Of a stretch of DNA of 64,000 nucleotides, positions 49,569-58,166 are shown in pieces. Position 1 is the first letter of the stretch; each line of letters starts with the position of its first letter. This stretch comes from Haloprofundus halobius (GTDB taxonomy: Archaea > Halobacteriota > Halobacteria > Halobacteriales > Haloferacaceae). The position numbers were made by a program, and so were the translations under genes. The notes below the pieces were generated by a model. It made no database searches. It had not been told where the DNA came from and worked only from the letters and a program-made list of their open reading frames with translations. The stretch spans positions 124,001 to 188,000 of the forward strand of contig NZ_CP083666.1 in the NCBI RefSeq assembly GCF_020097835.1, written 5' to 3'.

Positions 49569-50569
49569 CAGTTGTTGATCCGTGGGTCGAGTGCGTCTCT
49601 CAGGCCGTCACCGACGAGGTTGAAGCCGACCACCGTGATGAGGATGGCGATGCCGGGCCAGATACTGAACCACGGGTCCGGCAGCATGTACTGTCGAGAG
49701 GACGAGAGCATCTGTCCCCACGACGGCGTCGGGGGCTGTGCGCCGTAGCCGAGAAACGAGAGGCCGGCGATGATGAGGATGTTGATGCCGACCTGCAGCG
49801 TCGTCTGGACGAGCACCGGCGCGAAACTGTTCGGGACGATGTGTCTGAGGATGATGTTCCTGTCGCGTACCCCGGCGGCTCTCGCCGCCTCGATGTAATC
49901 CTCCTCGCGGACGCTCAGCACCCGCGAGCGTATGAGGCGCGCGAACGTCGGAATCGTCGCGATACCGACGCCGACCATCGCGAACGTGAGGTTGCGCCCG
50001 AAGGCGGCCATGAACGCGATGACGAGCACGAGAAACGGGATGGCGAACAGCGTCTCGGCGGCGCGCATCAGCGCGTCGTCGATCCAGCCGCCGTAGTAGC
50101 CGGCGACCGCGCCGACGAGCGTCCCCAGCACTAGTGCGATGCCGGTCGAGACGACGCCGACCGTGATGGCGATGCGCGTGCCGTAGAACAGGCGAACGGC
50201 GATGTCGCGGCCGCGGTCGTCGGTGCCGAGTGGATGTTCGAGCGTGCCGGCTGTCGTCGGGTAGATCTCGTTCGTCAGCCCGTACGGCGGAAGCAGAATC
50301 TCCGCGGCCGCCGGGTCGCTCTCGGGGTGATACCAGAACGTGCTGGCGAACCAGTAGTCGAGGAAGACGCTGTCGACGTACGCGAACAGCGCGATGGCGG
50401 ATACGACCGCGACGATGACCAGTCCGGTCAGCGCGGTCGGGTCGCGTTTGATCTGCGAGACGGTGTACCAGATACCGACGCGCGCCTCGAACTCGTCTTC
50501 CTGCGGGCCGTCTGTCATCCCGTCGTTCGGGCCGTCGGGGTCCTGTGGGGTAGATGTGTCGGATGCCAT
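49568..50569 (-). CDS. dppC: Peptide ABC importer permease DppC-type
   Basis: 333 residues with six helices: one N-terminal (LTGLVIVAVVSAIALFAYVD), then a long extracytoplasmic section and five more. The EAA coupling loop is AARAAGVRDRNIILRHIVPN. A long acidic N-terminus precedes helix 1. Start two bases behind the dppB stop at 50572; pairs with DppB as channel. Confidence 0.93.
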   Translation of the reverse strand: MASDTSTPQDPDGPNDGMTDGPQEDEFEARVGIWYTVSQIKRDPTALTGLVIVAVVSAIALFAYVDSVFLDYWFASTFWYHPESDPAAAEILLPPYGLTNEIYPTTAGTLEHPLGTDDRGRDIAVRLFYGTRIAITVGVVSTGIALVLGTLVGAVAGYYGGWIDDALMRAAETLFAIPFLVLVIAFMAAFGRNLTFAMVGVGIATIPTFARLIRSRVLSVREEDYIEAARAAGVRDRNIILRHIVPNSFAPVLVQTTLQVGINILIIAGLSFLGYGAQPPTPSWGQMLSSSRQYMLPDPWFSIWPGIAILITVVGFNLVGDGLRDALDPRINN

Positions 50570-50571
50570 AG

Positions 50572-51570
50572 TTAGTCACCTCCGTCGAAGGAGACTCTCG
50601 GGTCGACGTACGCGTACGAGAGGTCCGTGATGATGACGCCGACGACGAAGACGACGCCGAACATCAGCGTCGTCCCCATCACCAAGAGGAAGTCCTGGTT
50701 CTGAATCGCCGTGATGACGAGCCGACCCATCCCGTTGATGGAGAAGACGGTCTCGGTCAGCACGGCGCCGCCCAGCGCCGTCGTCAGCTGGAGACCGACG
50801 ATGGTGATGAGCGGGAGCTGTGCGTTGCGGAAGGCGTGCTTGCGGAGGATCTTCCCTTCGCTGACGCCGTAGGCGCGCGCGAGTTTGACGTACTCCTCGC
50901 CGAGCACCTCCAGCATCGAGGAGCGCTCGATGCGGGTGAACGCCGCCATCTGGAGCGTGCCGAGCGTGATGGTCGGCAACACCAGATGTCTGATGGAGGT
51001 GACGATGACGTCGATCTGATTCGACGCGCCGCCGATCGCCGACGGCGGCGCCCACGGCATCACCAGCCCCGTCGCCGGGAACCAGCTGACGTTGTACGCG
51101 AAGACGATGATGAGCATCAGGCCGATCCAGAACGAGGGCGTGCTGACGCCCAAAAGCGCGACGACGCGCGAGATGTGGTCCGCCGGCTTGTTGCGTCGCT
51201 TCGCGGAGATGATGCCGAGCGGCACCGCGGTGACGAGCGCGAACGTGAAACTCGACGTCATGAGCAACATCGTCACGGGAAGGCGCTCCATGATCTTCTG
51301 GGTCACCGGCACCCCGTAGTAGAGGCTCTCGCCGAGGTCGAGCTGGATTACGTCGAAGAGGTAGTTGAAGTACCGAACGTACAGCGGTTGGTCGAGACCG
51401 AACTTCGCCCGGATGGCTTCGGCCTGCTGTGCACTCGGCGAGGGGCCGAGCATGATGCTCACCGGATCGCCCGGAATCGCATCCGTCAGAAGGAACGTGA
51501 TGGTCACGACTCCGACCAGGACGGGTATCGCCTGGAGGAGTCGACCGATCGTGTATCGAAGTCTACTCAT
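50572..51570 (-). CDS. dppB: Peptide ABC importer permease DppB-type
   Basis: 332 residues, six helices. N-terminal motif RLLQAIPVLVGVVTITFLLT, the region PGDPVSIMLGPSPSAQQAEA and the EAA loop KLARAYGVSEGKILRKHAFR are standard. Separated by 106 bp from dppA. No defects seen. Confidence 0.93.
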   Translation of the reverse strand: MSRLRYTIGRLLQAIPVLVGVVTITFLLTDAIPGDPVSIMLGPSPSAQQAEAIRAKFGLDQPLYVRYFNYLFDVIQLDLGESLYYGVPVTQKIMERLPVTMLLMTSSFTFALVTAVPLGIISAKRRNKPADHISRVVALLGVSTPSFWIGLMLIIVFAYNVSWFPATGLVMPWAPPSAIGGASNQIDVIVTSIRHLVLPTITLGTLQMAAFTRIERSSMLEVLGEEYVKLARAYGVSEGKILRKHAFRNAQLPLITIVGLQLTTALGGAVLTETVFSINGMGRLVITAIQNQDFLLVMGTTLMFGVVFVVGVIITDLSYAYVDPRVSFDGGD

Positions 51571-51676
51571 TACTGTCTGTCATCCCTGATTGCAGCCTGC
51601 GGCAGTACGGTTGTGAATGGTTTCCACGGATCGAGTACTTAAATACTGAACGGAGGAGACTCGGGCTGTAGCGAGT

Positions 51677-53377
51677 CTACTCGTCTATCGAGACGTTGTT
51701 GTGGTTCGACGAGAGGTGGAAGCTGTCCACCGGGTGCTCCGCGAAGTCGTTGACGTACTCCTTCACGCCGAAGCTGTTCTTGAGGTTGTACGCCGGGAGG
51801 TGCGCGCGGTCTTCGAGCACCGTCGTGATGCCCTCGGTGTACAGCTGTTTGCGCTGCTCCTGGTCGTTGGTTTCGCGGGCCTCGACGAACTTCTCGGTCG
51901 CCTCTTTGGCGCGCTCGCTGGAGTCGTGGTAGAACGTCCCGTCGGTGACGCCGAGGGTGTCCTCGGTCGCGCCGAACATGTAGTAGGTGAACGCGTCGGG
52001 GTCGGGCGAGCCGGACCAGCCGAGCGTGTAGATGTTGTAGTCGTCCTCACTACCGGAGACGTACTGCTCGAGGAACGCGCCCCAGTCGAGCCGCTGGACT
52101 TCGGCGTCGAAGCCGGCTTCCTGCAGCCCGTTCGACACCGTGACGCCGATCTGTTCGCGCTTGTCGTCCGGCGGGACGATGATGCGCCACGAGTAGTCCT
52201 GGCTGACGCCGGCCTCGTCGAACAGCTGTTGGGCCTGCTCGATGTCCTTGCTGTGGGGAATCTGCTCCCACGGACCGGTGTCGAAGCCCCAGTCGTCGAC
52301 GATTGACTGCGGCAGCGGGCTGTACTGGCGGACGCCGGACGGCTCGACGTAGTTCGAGACCGCCTGGTCCATGTCGAAGCAGTAGTCGACCGCTTCTCTG
52401 ACCTTGGGGTCCGTCGTCGGACCTTCCGCGCAGTTGAACGCCATGTAGAAGTAGCCGATACCGGGCACTTCCTGGATTCCGGCGTCCTGAATCTGTTCGA
52501 CCGAGGAGTAGAGCTTCGGCGGAATCTCCTCGATGATGTCGTTCTCGCCGTTTCGCAGCGTCGTCACGCGGGTCGTCGACTCCTCGACGGGGACGAACTC
52601 GACCGATTCGAGGTTCGGCATCGGGTCGCCCCAGTAATCGTCGTACCGGGTGATACGGGCGAAGTTGCCCTCCTGCCACTCGTCGAACTCGAACGGACCG
52701 GAGCCGACGGGCTTGCTGTCGTTGAACGCGTCGGGGTCCTCCTCGCGGACGGATTTCGGGACGATGCTCCACGCGAGCGTCGTCTCCCCGAACGCGCCGT
52801 ACGGGTACGAGAGGTTGAACACGACCGTCTTCTCGTCCGGTGTGTCGATGGTGTCGACCATGTTCAGCTCGGAGGCATTGTCGGTCTCCTCGTCGACCGG
52901 TGCCTCGAAGGAGTACTTCACGTCCTCGGAGGTGACGTCGTCGCCGTTCTGGAACGTCGCATCCTCGGCGATCTGAACGGTGTACACCGTCCCCTCGTCG
53001 TTGACCTCCGGCTCGCCGTCTGCGAGTGCGGGGACGAGTCCGGTCGACTCGTCGTACTCGTAGAGGCCCTCGAAGATGTTCTGGGAAACCTGTGCGGACG
53101 GCACGTCGTTGAGGACGATGGGGTCGAACTCGAGGGGGCTCTTGACGAGCGCCATCTTGAGCTGACCGCCCTGGGAGGCCTGTCCATCCCCGGAGCCGTC
53201 GTCGCTCTGGTTGCCGTCGCCGCTTCCGTCGCCGGAGCCGTTTCCGGAGTCGTTGCCGGTGTCGTCGCCGCCACCGCCACCGCCGGAACAGCCAGCTACG
53301 CTCGCGATACCTGCGACGCCGAGGCCTTGCAGCATCCGACGTCGGTCGATCAGTTGGGAGTTGTTATCTTTCGTCAT
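51677..53377 (-). CDS. dppA: Peptide-binding lipoprotein DppA-type (SBP_bac_5)
   Basis: 566 residues. Tat signal DRRRMLQGLGVAGIASVAGC with lipobox Cys, then an acidic glycine-rich linker (GGGGGGDDTGNDSGNGSGDG), then the SBP_bac_5 fold (LVKSPLEFDPIVLNDVPSAQ; FVPVEESTTRVTTLRNGEND). Captures peptides (or nickel or sugars in sister groups) outside the cell. First gene of the operon; TATA box TTATATAAATA lies 46-56 bp upstream (53423-53433). Confidence 0.92.
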   Translation of the reverse strand: MTKDNNSQLIDRRRMLQGLGVAGIASVAGCSGGGGGGDDTGNDSGNGSGDGSGDGNQSDDGSGDGQASQGGQLKMALVKSPLEFDPIVLNDVPSAQVSQNIFEGLYEYDESTGLVPALADGEPEVNDEGTVYTVQIAEDATFQNGDDVTSEDVKYSFEAPVDEETDNASELNMVDTIDTPDEKTVVFNLSYPYGAFGETTLAWSIVPKSVREEDPDAFNDSKPVGSGPFEFDEWQEGNFARITRYDDYWGDPMPNLESVEFVPVEESTTRVTTLRNGENDIIEEIPPKLYSSVEQIQDAGIQEVPGIGYFYMAFNCAEGPTTDPKVREAVDYCFDMDQAVSNYVEPSGVRQYSPLPQSIVDDWGFDTGPWEQIPHSKDIEQAQQLFDEAGVSQDYSWRIIVPPDDKREQIGVTVSNGLQEAGFDAEVQRLDWGAFLEQYVSGSEDDYNIYTLGWSGSPDPDAFTYYMFGATEDTLGVTDGTFYHDSSERAKEATEKFVEARETNDQEQRKQLYTEGITTVLEDRAHLPAYNLKNSFGVKEYVNDFAEHPVDSFHLSSNHNNVSIDE

Positions 53378-53422
53378 GCGCTGTCACATCACTCGCGAAG
53401 GATACCCTTTCGTCTTATCCGA

Positions 53423-53433
53423 TTATATAAATA
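53423..53433 (-). promoter_or_regulatory. dpp operon TATA box
   Basis: TATTTATATAA on the minus strand, 46-56 bp before the dppA ATG (53377), giving a leader of about 20-25 bases. Confidence 0.5.
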
Positions 53434-53850
53434 CCTAACGCTCTGGTGTCGTATCTCTCAACAGAATATAGCAATAAGGCACAGTTTTGGACACTTGGTC
53501 GTTAGTAGGGACCATCAGTACCCGTTCATATTCTAAATGGTTCTACAGTTTGTCTATTTTTGACTCTTAGTCCACCGTTGTCTCGAATTACTGCTGTTGT
53601 AACGGTTGATTGAACCGCCATCGGTCGGTGTTTCGAACGAACGACGGCACGAATCACCATACGCCAAAGAAAATTCAACCAGAGTTTTCCGTGCACCTTC
53701 CCTCCCCGCCGAGCGGTGGAGACCGATACCGGCCGAGAGTGCCGCGTCCGAACCGCCCGAGAAACGCGACCCGGACGCCGAGCGCGGTCGATACGTGTGA
53801 CCGCACGGCGAGTAGACAGAACAAAGGACGCCGCCCCCGCTACCCCGGAT
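53434..53850. other. Intergenic region between dppA and trmY
   Basis: The first 150 bases are AT-rich, the rest GC-rich. Several open frames cross it but show arginine-rich shadow composition. No tRNA, repeat or element end seen. Confidence 0.4.
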
Positions 53851-54459
53851 ATGCGCCAGTTCATCGTCATCGGACACGACGCGCCGACGACGCCCGACTT
53901 CTCGCTCGACGACATCGCCGGCGGCGCGGGCCGACTCGACGTGCTCTGTCGGTGCGTCAACGCCGCGTTCTTCCTCTCGCACGCGATTCGCGAGGACGTG
54001 CGCACCCACCTCGTTCTCGGCGACGAGTACACCCTGCGGTTCGAGGGGTCGGCGTTACGACGGCTGAACCCCGACGAGCGGAGCACCGCGGCGTTGATTC
54101 GGAAGGCGCTCGCCGCGCGCGACGAGGCTATCGGTCACATGCCCGCCGAGAGCAGCCCCGGCGTCTCGCTCTACCGGATGGGGTTCGAGGCGACGCTCGA
54201 CGCCGTCGCCGCCGAATCGACGGTCGTGCAACTCCACGAGGATGGCGACCCCGTCGTCGACGTCGACCCGCCGGAGAACCCCGCGTTCGTCCTTTCGGAC
54301 CACCACGACTTCACCGACGAGGAGGCGTCGTCGCTCGCGACGGCCGCCGACGAGCGCGTGCGCCTCGGCCCCGAAATCCTCCACGCGGACCACGCCATCA
54401 CCGTCGCGCACAACTATCTCGACACCGAGGGGTACACTCGCTACGACGACGCTGGCTGA
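53851..54459 (+). CDS. trmY: tRNA (pseudouridine-54 N1)-methyltransferase
   Basis: 202 residues from the ATG at 53851 ([20 protein letters not shown]). SPOUT-fold family Trm[41 protein letters not shown] and, for SAM binding, [15 protein letters not shown] with [20 protein letters not shown] at the knot. TrmY methylates pseudouridine-54 in the T loop of archaeal tRNAs, giving m1-pseudouridine in place of ribothymidine. Established in Haloferax and Methanocaldococcus. Not grouped with other tRNA genes at once, though tRNA-Pro and TgtA/ArcS are within 10 kb. Confidence 0.93.
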   Translation: MRQFIVIGHDAPTTPDFSLDDIAGGAGRLDVLCRCVNAAFFLSHAIREDVRTHLVLGDEYTLRFEGSALRRLNPDERSTAALIRKALAARDEAIGHMPAESSPGVSLYRMGFEATLDAVAAESTVVQLHEDGDPVVDVDPPENPAFVLSDHHDFTDEEASSLATAADERVRLGPEILHADHAITVAHNYLDTEGYTRYDDAG

Positions 54460-54605
54460 GACGCACTTTAGGCTGGTGCCGGCTGCGGCGTAGTCTGCGA
54501 CCGGTGCGTAGCTTTACTGCCGGCTCGGCGCTGCCCGAAGAGGTGTGGTGTCGACACGCTGTCGAACCCCAATTTTTATCTTACCGTCACACCCCCCTGT
54601 CAGTA

Positions 54606-55955
54606 TTGATCACGAAACGGTCCGTTCGGTTCGCCTTTCTGCTCGTCGCGGCGCTATGCGCCCTCTCGGTGAGCATGAGCTATCTCGGGGCGGTGACTGC
54701 CGATCAAGGTTCGATCAGCGCGCAAGCGGAGCTCCCCGCCGAGGAGCGCGAAGCGATCGTCGGCGAACAGAACAACACGACCGTCTTCTCGACCGCACCG
54801 CGCGGGACGACGAGCGGCGCGCTCGTCGCGTACGACACCGACGGACGGACGCAGTACTACAACGATAGCCTCACGCACTACTTCGACATCGATCCGGTGC
54901 CCGGGACGACGGACAGCGTCGAGTACGTCGCCGGAAAGGATCTCTCGCAGACCGAGTGCCCGGCGATCGCTCCGGAGGGGTGTTCCCGAATCGTCGTCGA
55001 GCGCGTGAACCTCTCGACCGGCGAGGTCGACCGGGAGCTCACGCGGTACTCCCGTAAAGCGGTGTGGCACGACGTCGACCGCCTGAACGAGACGCACCTG
55101 CTCGTCGCCGACATCGGCCGCGACCGAGTGTTCGTCATCGACACCGAGACGGGAATCGTCGAGTGGGAGTGGGACGCGCAGGCGGATATCCCGCTCTCGG
55201 AGGGCGGGGCGTTCCCCTCCGACTGGACGCACCTCAACGACGTCGAGTACGTCGGCGACGGTCGGGTGATGGCGAGCCTCCGCAATCAGGACCAGGTGGT
55301 TTTCATCGACATGGAGGAGGGGTACATGGAGGACTGGACGCTCGGGGAGGACAACGACTACGACACCCTCTACGAGCAGCACAACCCCGACTACATCCCC
55401 GAGGAGCGCGGCGGTCCCGCCGTGCTCGTCGCCGACTCCGAGAACAACCGCGTCGTCGAGTATCAGCGCGAGGACGGCGAGTGGGTGCAGACGTGGGAGT
55501 GGCAGGACAGCCGGGTGCAGTGGCCGCGCGACGCCGACCGCCTCCCGAACGGCAACACGCTCATCACCGACTCCGACGGCGGCCGGGTCGTCGAGGTGAA
55601 CCAACAGGGCGAGATCGTCTGGTCGACCGAGGCCGACACGCCGTACGAAGCCGAGCGCCTCGAGACTGGCGACGAGTCCAGCGGCGGCGAGAGCGCCGAA
55701 CGGCTCGGACTCGACTCGCGCACCACCGACGACGTGCAAGACGAGGCGAGTAACAACGAGCGCGCCGAACTGCTCGTCAAGGGACTGTACCCGAAAATTC
55801 TGCTCAACGGCCTGCTGTTCATGTTCCCACCGTGGGTCGGCCCGCTCGAACTGACCGGGATGTTGGTGTTCGTCCTGACGCTTCTGGTGTGGGCGCTCGC
55901 CGAGTTCCGCTGGTCCCGCTGGGACGTCTCCGTCTCGATACGACGGCCCGAATGA
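54606..55955 (+). CDS. Arylsulfotransferase-like beta-propeller protein 1
   Basis: 449 residues from a TTG at 54606 (no ATG gives an intact N-terminal helix). Signal anchor (FAFLLVAALCALSVSMSYLG), a beta-propeller of ASST/Arylsulfotran_2 type with repeats such as HDVDRLNETHLLVADIGRDR and DADRLPNGNTLITDSDGGRV, and a C-terminal helix (LTGMLVFVLTLLVWALAEFR). Bacterial ASST enzymes transfer sulfate between phenols through an active-site His; I cannot place that His confidently here. Clear paralogue of 58167-59453. Its stop overlaps the next start (ATGA). Confidence 0.78.
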   Translation: MITKRSVRFAFLLVAALCALSVSMSYLGAVTADQGSISAQAELPAEEREAIVGEQNNTTVFSTAPRGTTSGALVAYDTDGRTQYYNDSLTHYFDIDPVPGTTDSVEYVAGKDLSQTECPAIAPEGCSRIVVERVNLSTGEVDRELTRYSRKAVWHDVDRLNETHLLVADIGRDRVFVIDTETGIVEWEWDAQADIPLSEGGAFPSDWTHLNDVEYVGDGRVMASLRNQDQVVFIDMEEGYMEDWTLGEDNDYDTLYEQHNPDYIPEERGGPAVLVADSENNRVVEYQREDGEWVQTWEWQDSRVQWPRDADRLPNGNTLITDSDGGRVVEVNQQGEIVWSTEADTPYEAERLETGDESSGGESAERLGLDSRTTDDVQDEASNNERAELLVKGLYPKILLNGLLFMFPPWVGPLELTGMLVFVLTLLVWALAEFRWSRWDVSVSIRRPE

Positions 55956-56329
55956 CCGACCGACTCACTCGACGCGGCGACGACTGCTCCGCCGGCAACG
56001 GCCGCTTCGCCGTTCCTCTCCGCGGCGTCGGCGTCGACGACGAGACGCGTTGCGCGCACTACGCCACCGAACGCGACGTCATCGCCATCACGTTCCCGTG
56101 CTGTGACGCGTACTACCCCTGTTTCGAGTGTCACGAGGCGCTCGCCGACCACGAACCCGAACGCTGGCCCGCCGACCGGTTCGACGAACCCGCGGTGCTG
56201 TGCGGCGTCTGCGGCGAGCGACTCTCCGTCGAGTCGTACCTCGACGCGGCCCACGTCTGTCCATCCTGCGGTGCGGCGTTCAACCCCGGCTGTGCCTCGC
56301 ATGCGCACCTGTACTTCGACACGGAGTGA
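55952..56329 (+). CDS. CHY zinc-finger protein
   Basis: 125 residues; ATG overlaps the preceding TGA (ATGA at 55952-55955). The CHY finger is complete: TRCAHYATERDVIAITFPCC, DAYYPCFECHEAL, LCGVCGERLSVESYL, VCPSCGAAFNPGCASHAHLY, giving Cys/His pairs for three zincs. In eukaryotes this domain occurs in E3 ligases (Pirh2); the stand-alone prokaryotic protein is of unknown role. Co-translated with the arylsulfotransferase-like protein. Confidence 0.9.
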   Translation: MTDRLTRRGDDCSAGNGRFAVPLRGVGVDDETRCAHYATERDVIAITFPCCDAYYPCFECHEALADHEPERWPADRFDEPAVLCGVCGERLSVESYLDAAHVCPSCGAAFNPGCASHAHLYFDTE

Positions 56330-56385
56330 CGCGGTTTCCCGTCTTTCGCAACCCTTAAACATCGGCCCGGGCAACTCAGTCGTGC

Positions 56386-56458
56386 GGGCCGGTGGGGTAG
56401 CTTGGTATCCTTCGGCCTTCGGGTGGCCGTAACCGCAGTTCGAATCTGCGCCGGCCCA
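56386..56458 (+). tRNA. tRNA-Pro (CGG)
   Basis: 73 nt cloverleaf: acceptor GGGCCGG/CCGGCCC with discriminator A, anticodon stem CGGCC/GGCCG with loop TTCGGGT (anticodon CGG, codon CCG), T arm CGCAG-TTCGAAT-CTGCG. No intron and no encoded CCA. CTTAAAC at 56353-56360 is the probable TATA box. Confidence 0.95.
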
Positions 56459-56579
56459 CTTCTCCCGCATTTCTCCGACGAGCACCGCATAGCGTGTGCG
56501 AGTCACCGAAGAAATGCGGGTGCATGGCGTCGCGGAGATTCGAGGTAGACCGAGGTCTGCGCGAAGCGCAGGTTCTCGG

Positions 56580-56720
56580 GCGTAGTTCGAATCTGCGTCG
56601 TCGTCGTGAACAAAGTGAGCGACGGCTTACGACGAGCGGAGTGAAGTCGCAGCGGCCCACCTCTCCGCATTCACGTCGGCGAGTTGTCGCATTGCGTGCG
56701 AATCAGACTCACACGATTCG
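56580..56720 (+). repeat. Degraded second copy of the tRNA-Pro 3' half and flank
   Basis: GTAGTTCGAATCTGCGTC (about 56585) repeats the T arm; after a 50-bp hairpin-forming insert, CGGCCCACCTCTCCGCATT (about 56653) repeats the acceptor end and downstream flank (CGGCCCACTTCTCCCGCATT at 56451), and the similarity continues (GCGTGCGAATCAGA versus GCGTGTGCGAGTCA). It cannot fold as a tRNA. Looks like the footprint of a duplication or of integration at the tRNA 3' end. Confidence 0.55.
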
Positions 56721-56866
56721 GTCACGGGTGACTCTCGGCAAGTGGACGAATCGCAGTACTGCGGGGGGAACGGGACAATCGTTCGTCGTTTGCGTCGGCT
56801 GACGAGTGGACTCACCGGACGAAATTCGGCAGTAGCTTAATATCTTTTTGCGAGGTATCCTATAGT

Positions 56867-58069
56867 ATGGCCAAAAGCTGCGGGACGAAGGAATCGGTGT
56901 TGGTTCCGACCGGTCTCGGTCCGTCGCGCACGTATCCGACCATACGGTCGCTGGCGCGGCGCGGTATCAACACCATCGTCGCGTCGGAGCACGATAAGCC
57001 ACCGGTGTTCGCCTCCAAACTCTGTGGGGAGCGTCTCCGCCTCCCGGCCCCCGATACGGATCTAGTCGGCTACAAGAACGCCCTCCTCGGCATCGCGGCA
57101 CGTCCCGACGTCCGAACCGTCGTCCCCGCACGAGAGGAAGACGCCTACGTGCTCTCGAAGTACAGAGACGAGTTCGAGGCGGTCACCGACCTCGTCGTTC
57201 CCCCCTTCGAGGTCCTCAAGCGCTCGCAGGACCGACTGCGACTAGCGACCGCCGCCGAAGAGGCGGGCGCTCCGGTTCCGAAAACCCGACTCCTCAGCGA
57301 GGTGGACGACTGGGAGCCCGAACTCATCATCAAATCGCGTTACAACCTCCTCGCCGACGGCTACGTCGACACCCACTCGCCGAAAGAGTCGTCGAAAGTG
57401 AAGAACGTCATGCATCTCTCTCCGGGCGAGATGCCCGACTTCGACGCGATTCGCGAGAAGATGAAACACGACCCCATCGTCCAGGAGTACGTGACGAGCT
57501 CCGACGAGTACATGTTCGCCGCGCTGTACGACCACGGCGAACCGCTGGCGACGTTCCAACACCGCCAGGTTCGCGGCGACTCGTACATCGGTGGTGGGGG
57601 TGTCTACCGCAAATCCGTCTACATCGAGGAACTAGAGGAGGTGGCCCGAAAGCTACTCGGCCACCTCGACTGGCACGGCCTCGCCTGCGTGGAGTACATG
57701 CGCGACGCGGAGACCGGCGAGTTCAAACTCACCGAAATCAACCCCCGGATGTGGCAGTCGCTGCCGGCGACGGTCCACGCTGGCGCGGACTTCCCGTACC
57801 ACTACTGGCAGGCGGCGACCGGCGAGGCCCACCGCATCGACTCGAGCTACGACATCGACAGCGGAAGTCACTCGCTCCGCGGCGAACTCGGCTACGTGTT
57901 GAGCCTCTTCCGCGACGACTCGCCGCACGTCGAACGGCCGACGCTCGGGGCGACGGTTCGAGAGTTGGTCTCATCGCTCCGCGAGGACCCGCACTTCGAC
58001 TACACGCACGCAGACGACCTCGGCCCGTTCTTCAGCGGCGTCGACTGGATGGTCCGAAATCGCCTGTAG
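56867..58069 (+). CDS. ATP-grasp carboxylate-amine ligase
   Basis: 400 residues. N-terminal preATP-grasp Rossmann part (SVLVPTGLGPSRTYPTIRSL, IVASEHDKPPVFASKLCGER), central ATP lid (LIIKSRYNLLADGYVDTH, VQEYVTSSDEYMFAALYD) and Mg-binding LTEINPRMWQSLPATVHAGA (Glu and Asn near 289-292). The family joins a carboxylate to an amine through acyl phosphate. Substrate unknown; haloarchaeal genomes carry several such stand-alone ligases. Monocistronic, with AATATCTTTTTGCG near 56838-56851 as upstream AT-rich element. Confidence 0.85.
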   Translation: MAKSCGTKESVLVPTGLGPSRTYPTIRSLARRGINTIVASEHDKPPVFASKLCGERLRLPAPDTDLVGYKNALLGIAARPDVRTVVPAREEDAYVLSKYRDEFEAVTDLVVPPFEVLKRSQDRLRLATAAEEAGAPVPKTRLLSEVDDWEPELIIKSRYNLLADGYVDTHSPKESSKVKNVMHLSPGEMPDFDAIREKMKHDPIVQEYVTSSDEYMFAALYDHGEPLATFQHRQVRGDSYIGGGGVYRKSVYIEELEEVARKLLGHLDWHGLACVEYMRDAETGEFKLTEINPRMWQSLPATVHAGADFPYHYWQAATGEAHRIDSSYDIDSGSHSLRGELGYVLSLFRDDSPHVERPTLGATVRELVSSLREDPHFDYTHADDLGPFFSGVDWMVRNRL

Positions 58070-58166
58070 GGTCGGACCGACCGCCGCACACGTTACGGCC
58101 GTCTGACGTTACCGGACGCCACCCGAAGCCTTAATCGTGGCTCGTGGGACAGCTATCGCCAACCCG

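Noticed and set aside
56459-56640. Second tRNA gene behind tRNA-Pro
   Set aside because: Only T arm and acceptor 3' sequences recur, interrupted by an insert; no anticodon arm or 5' acceptor strand.
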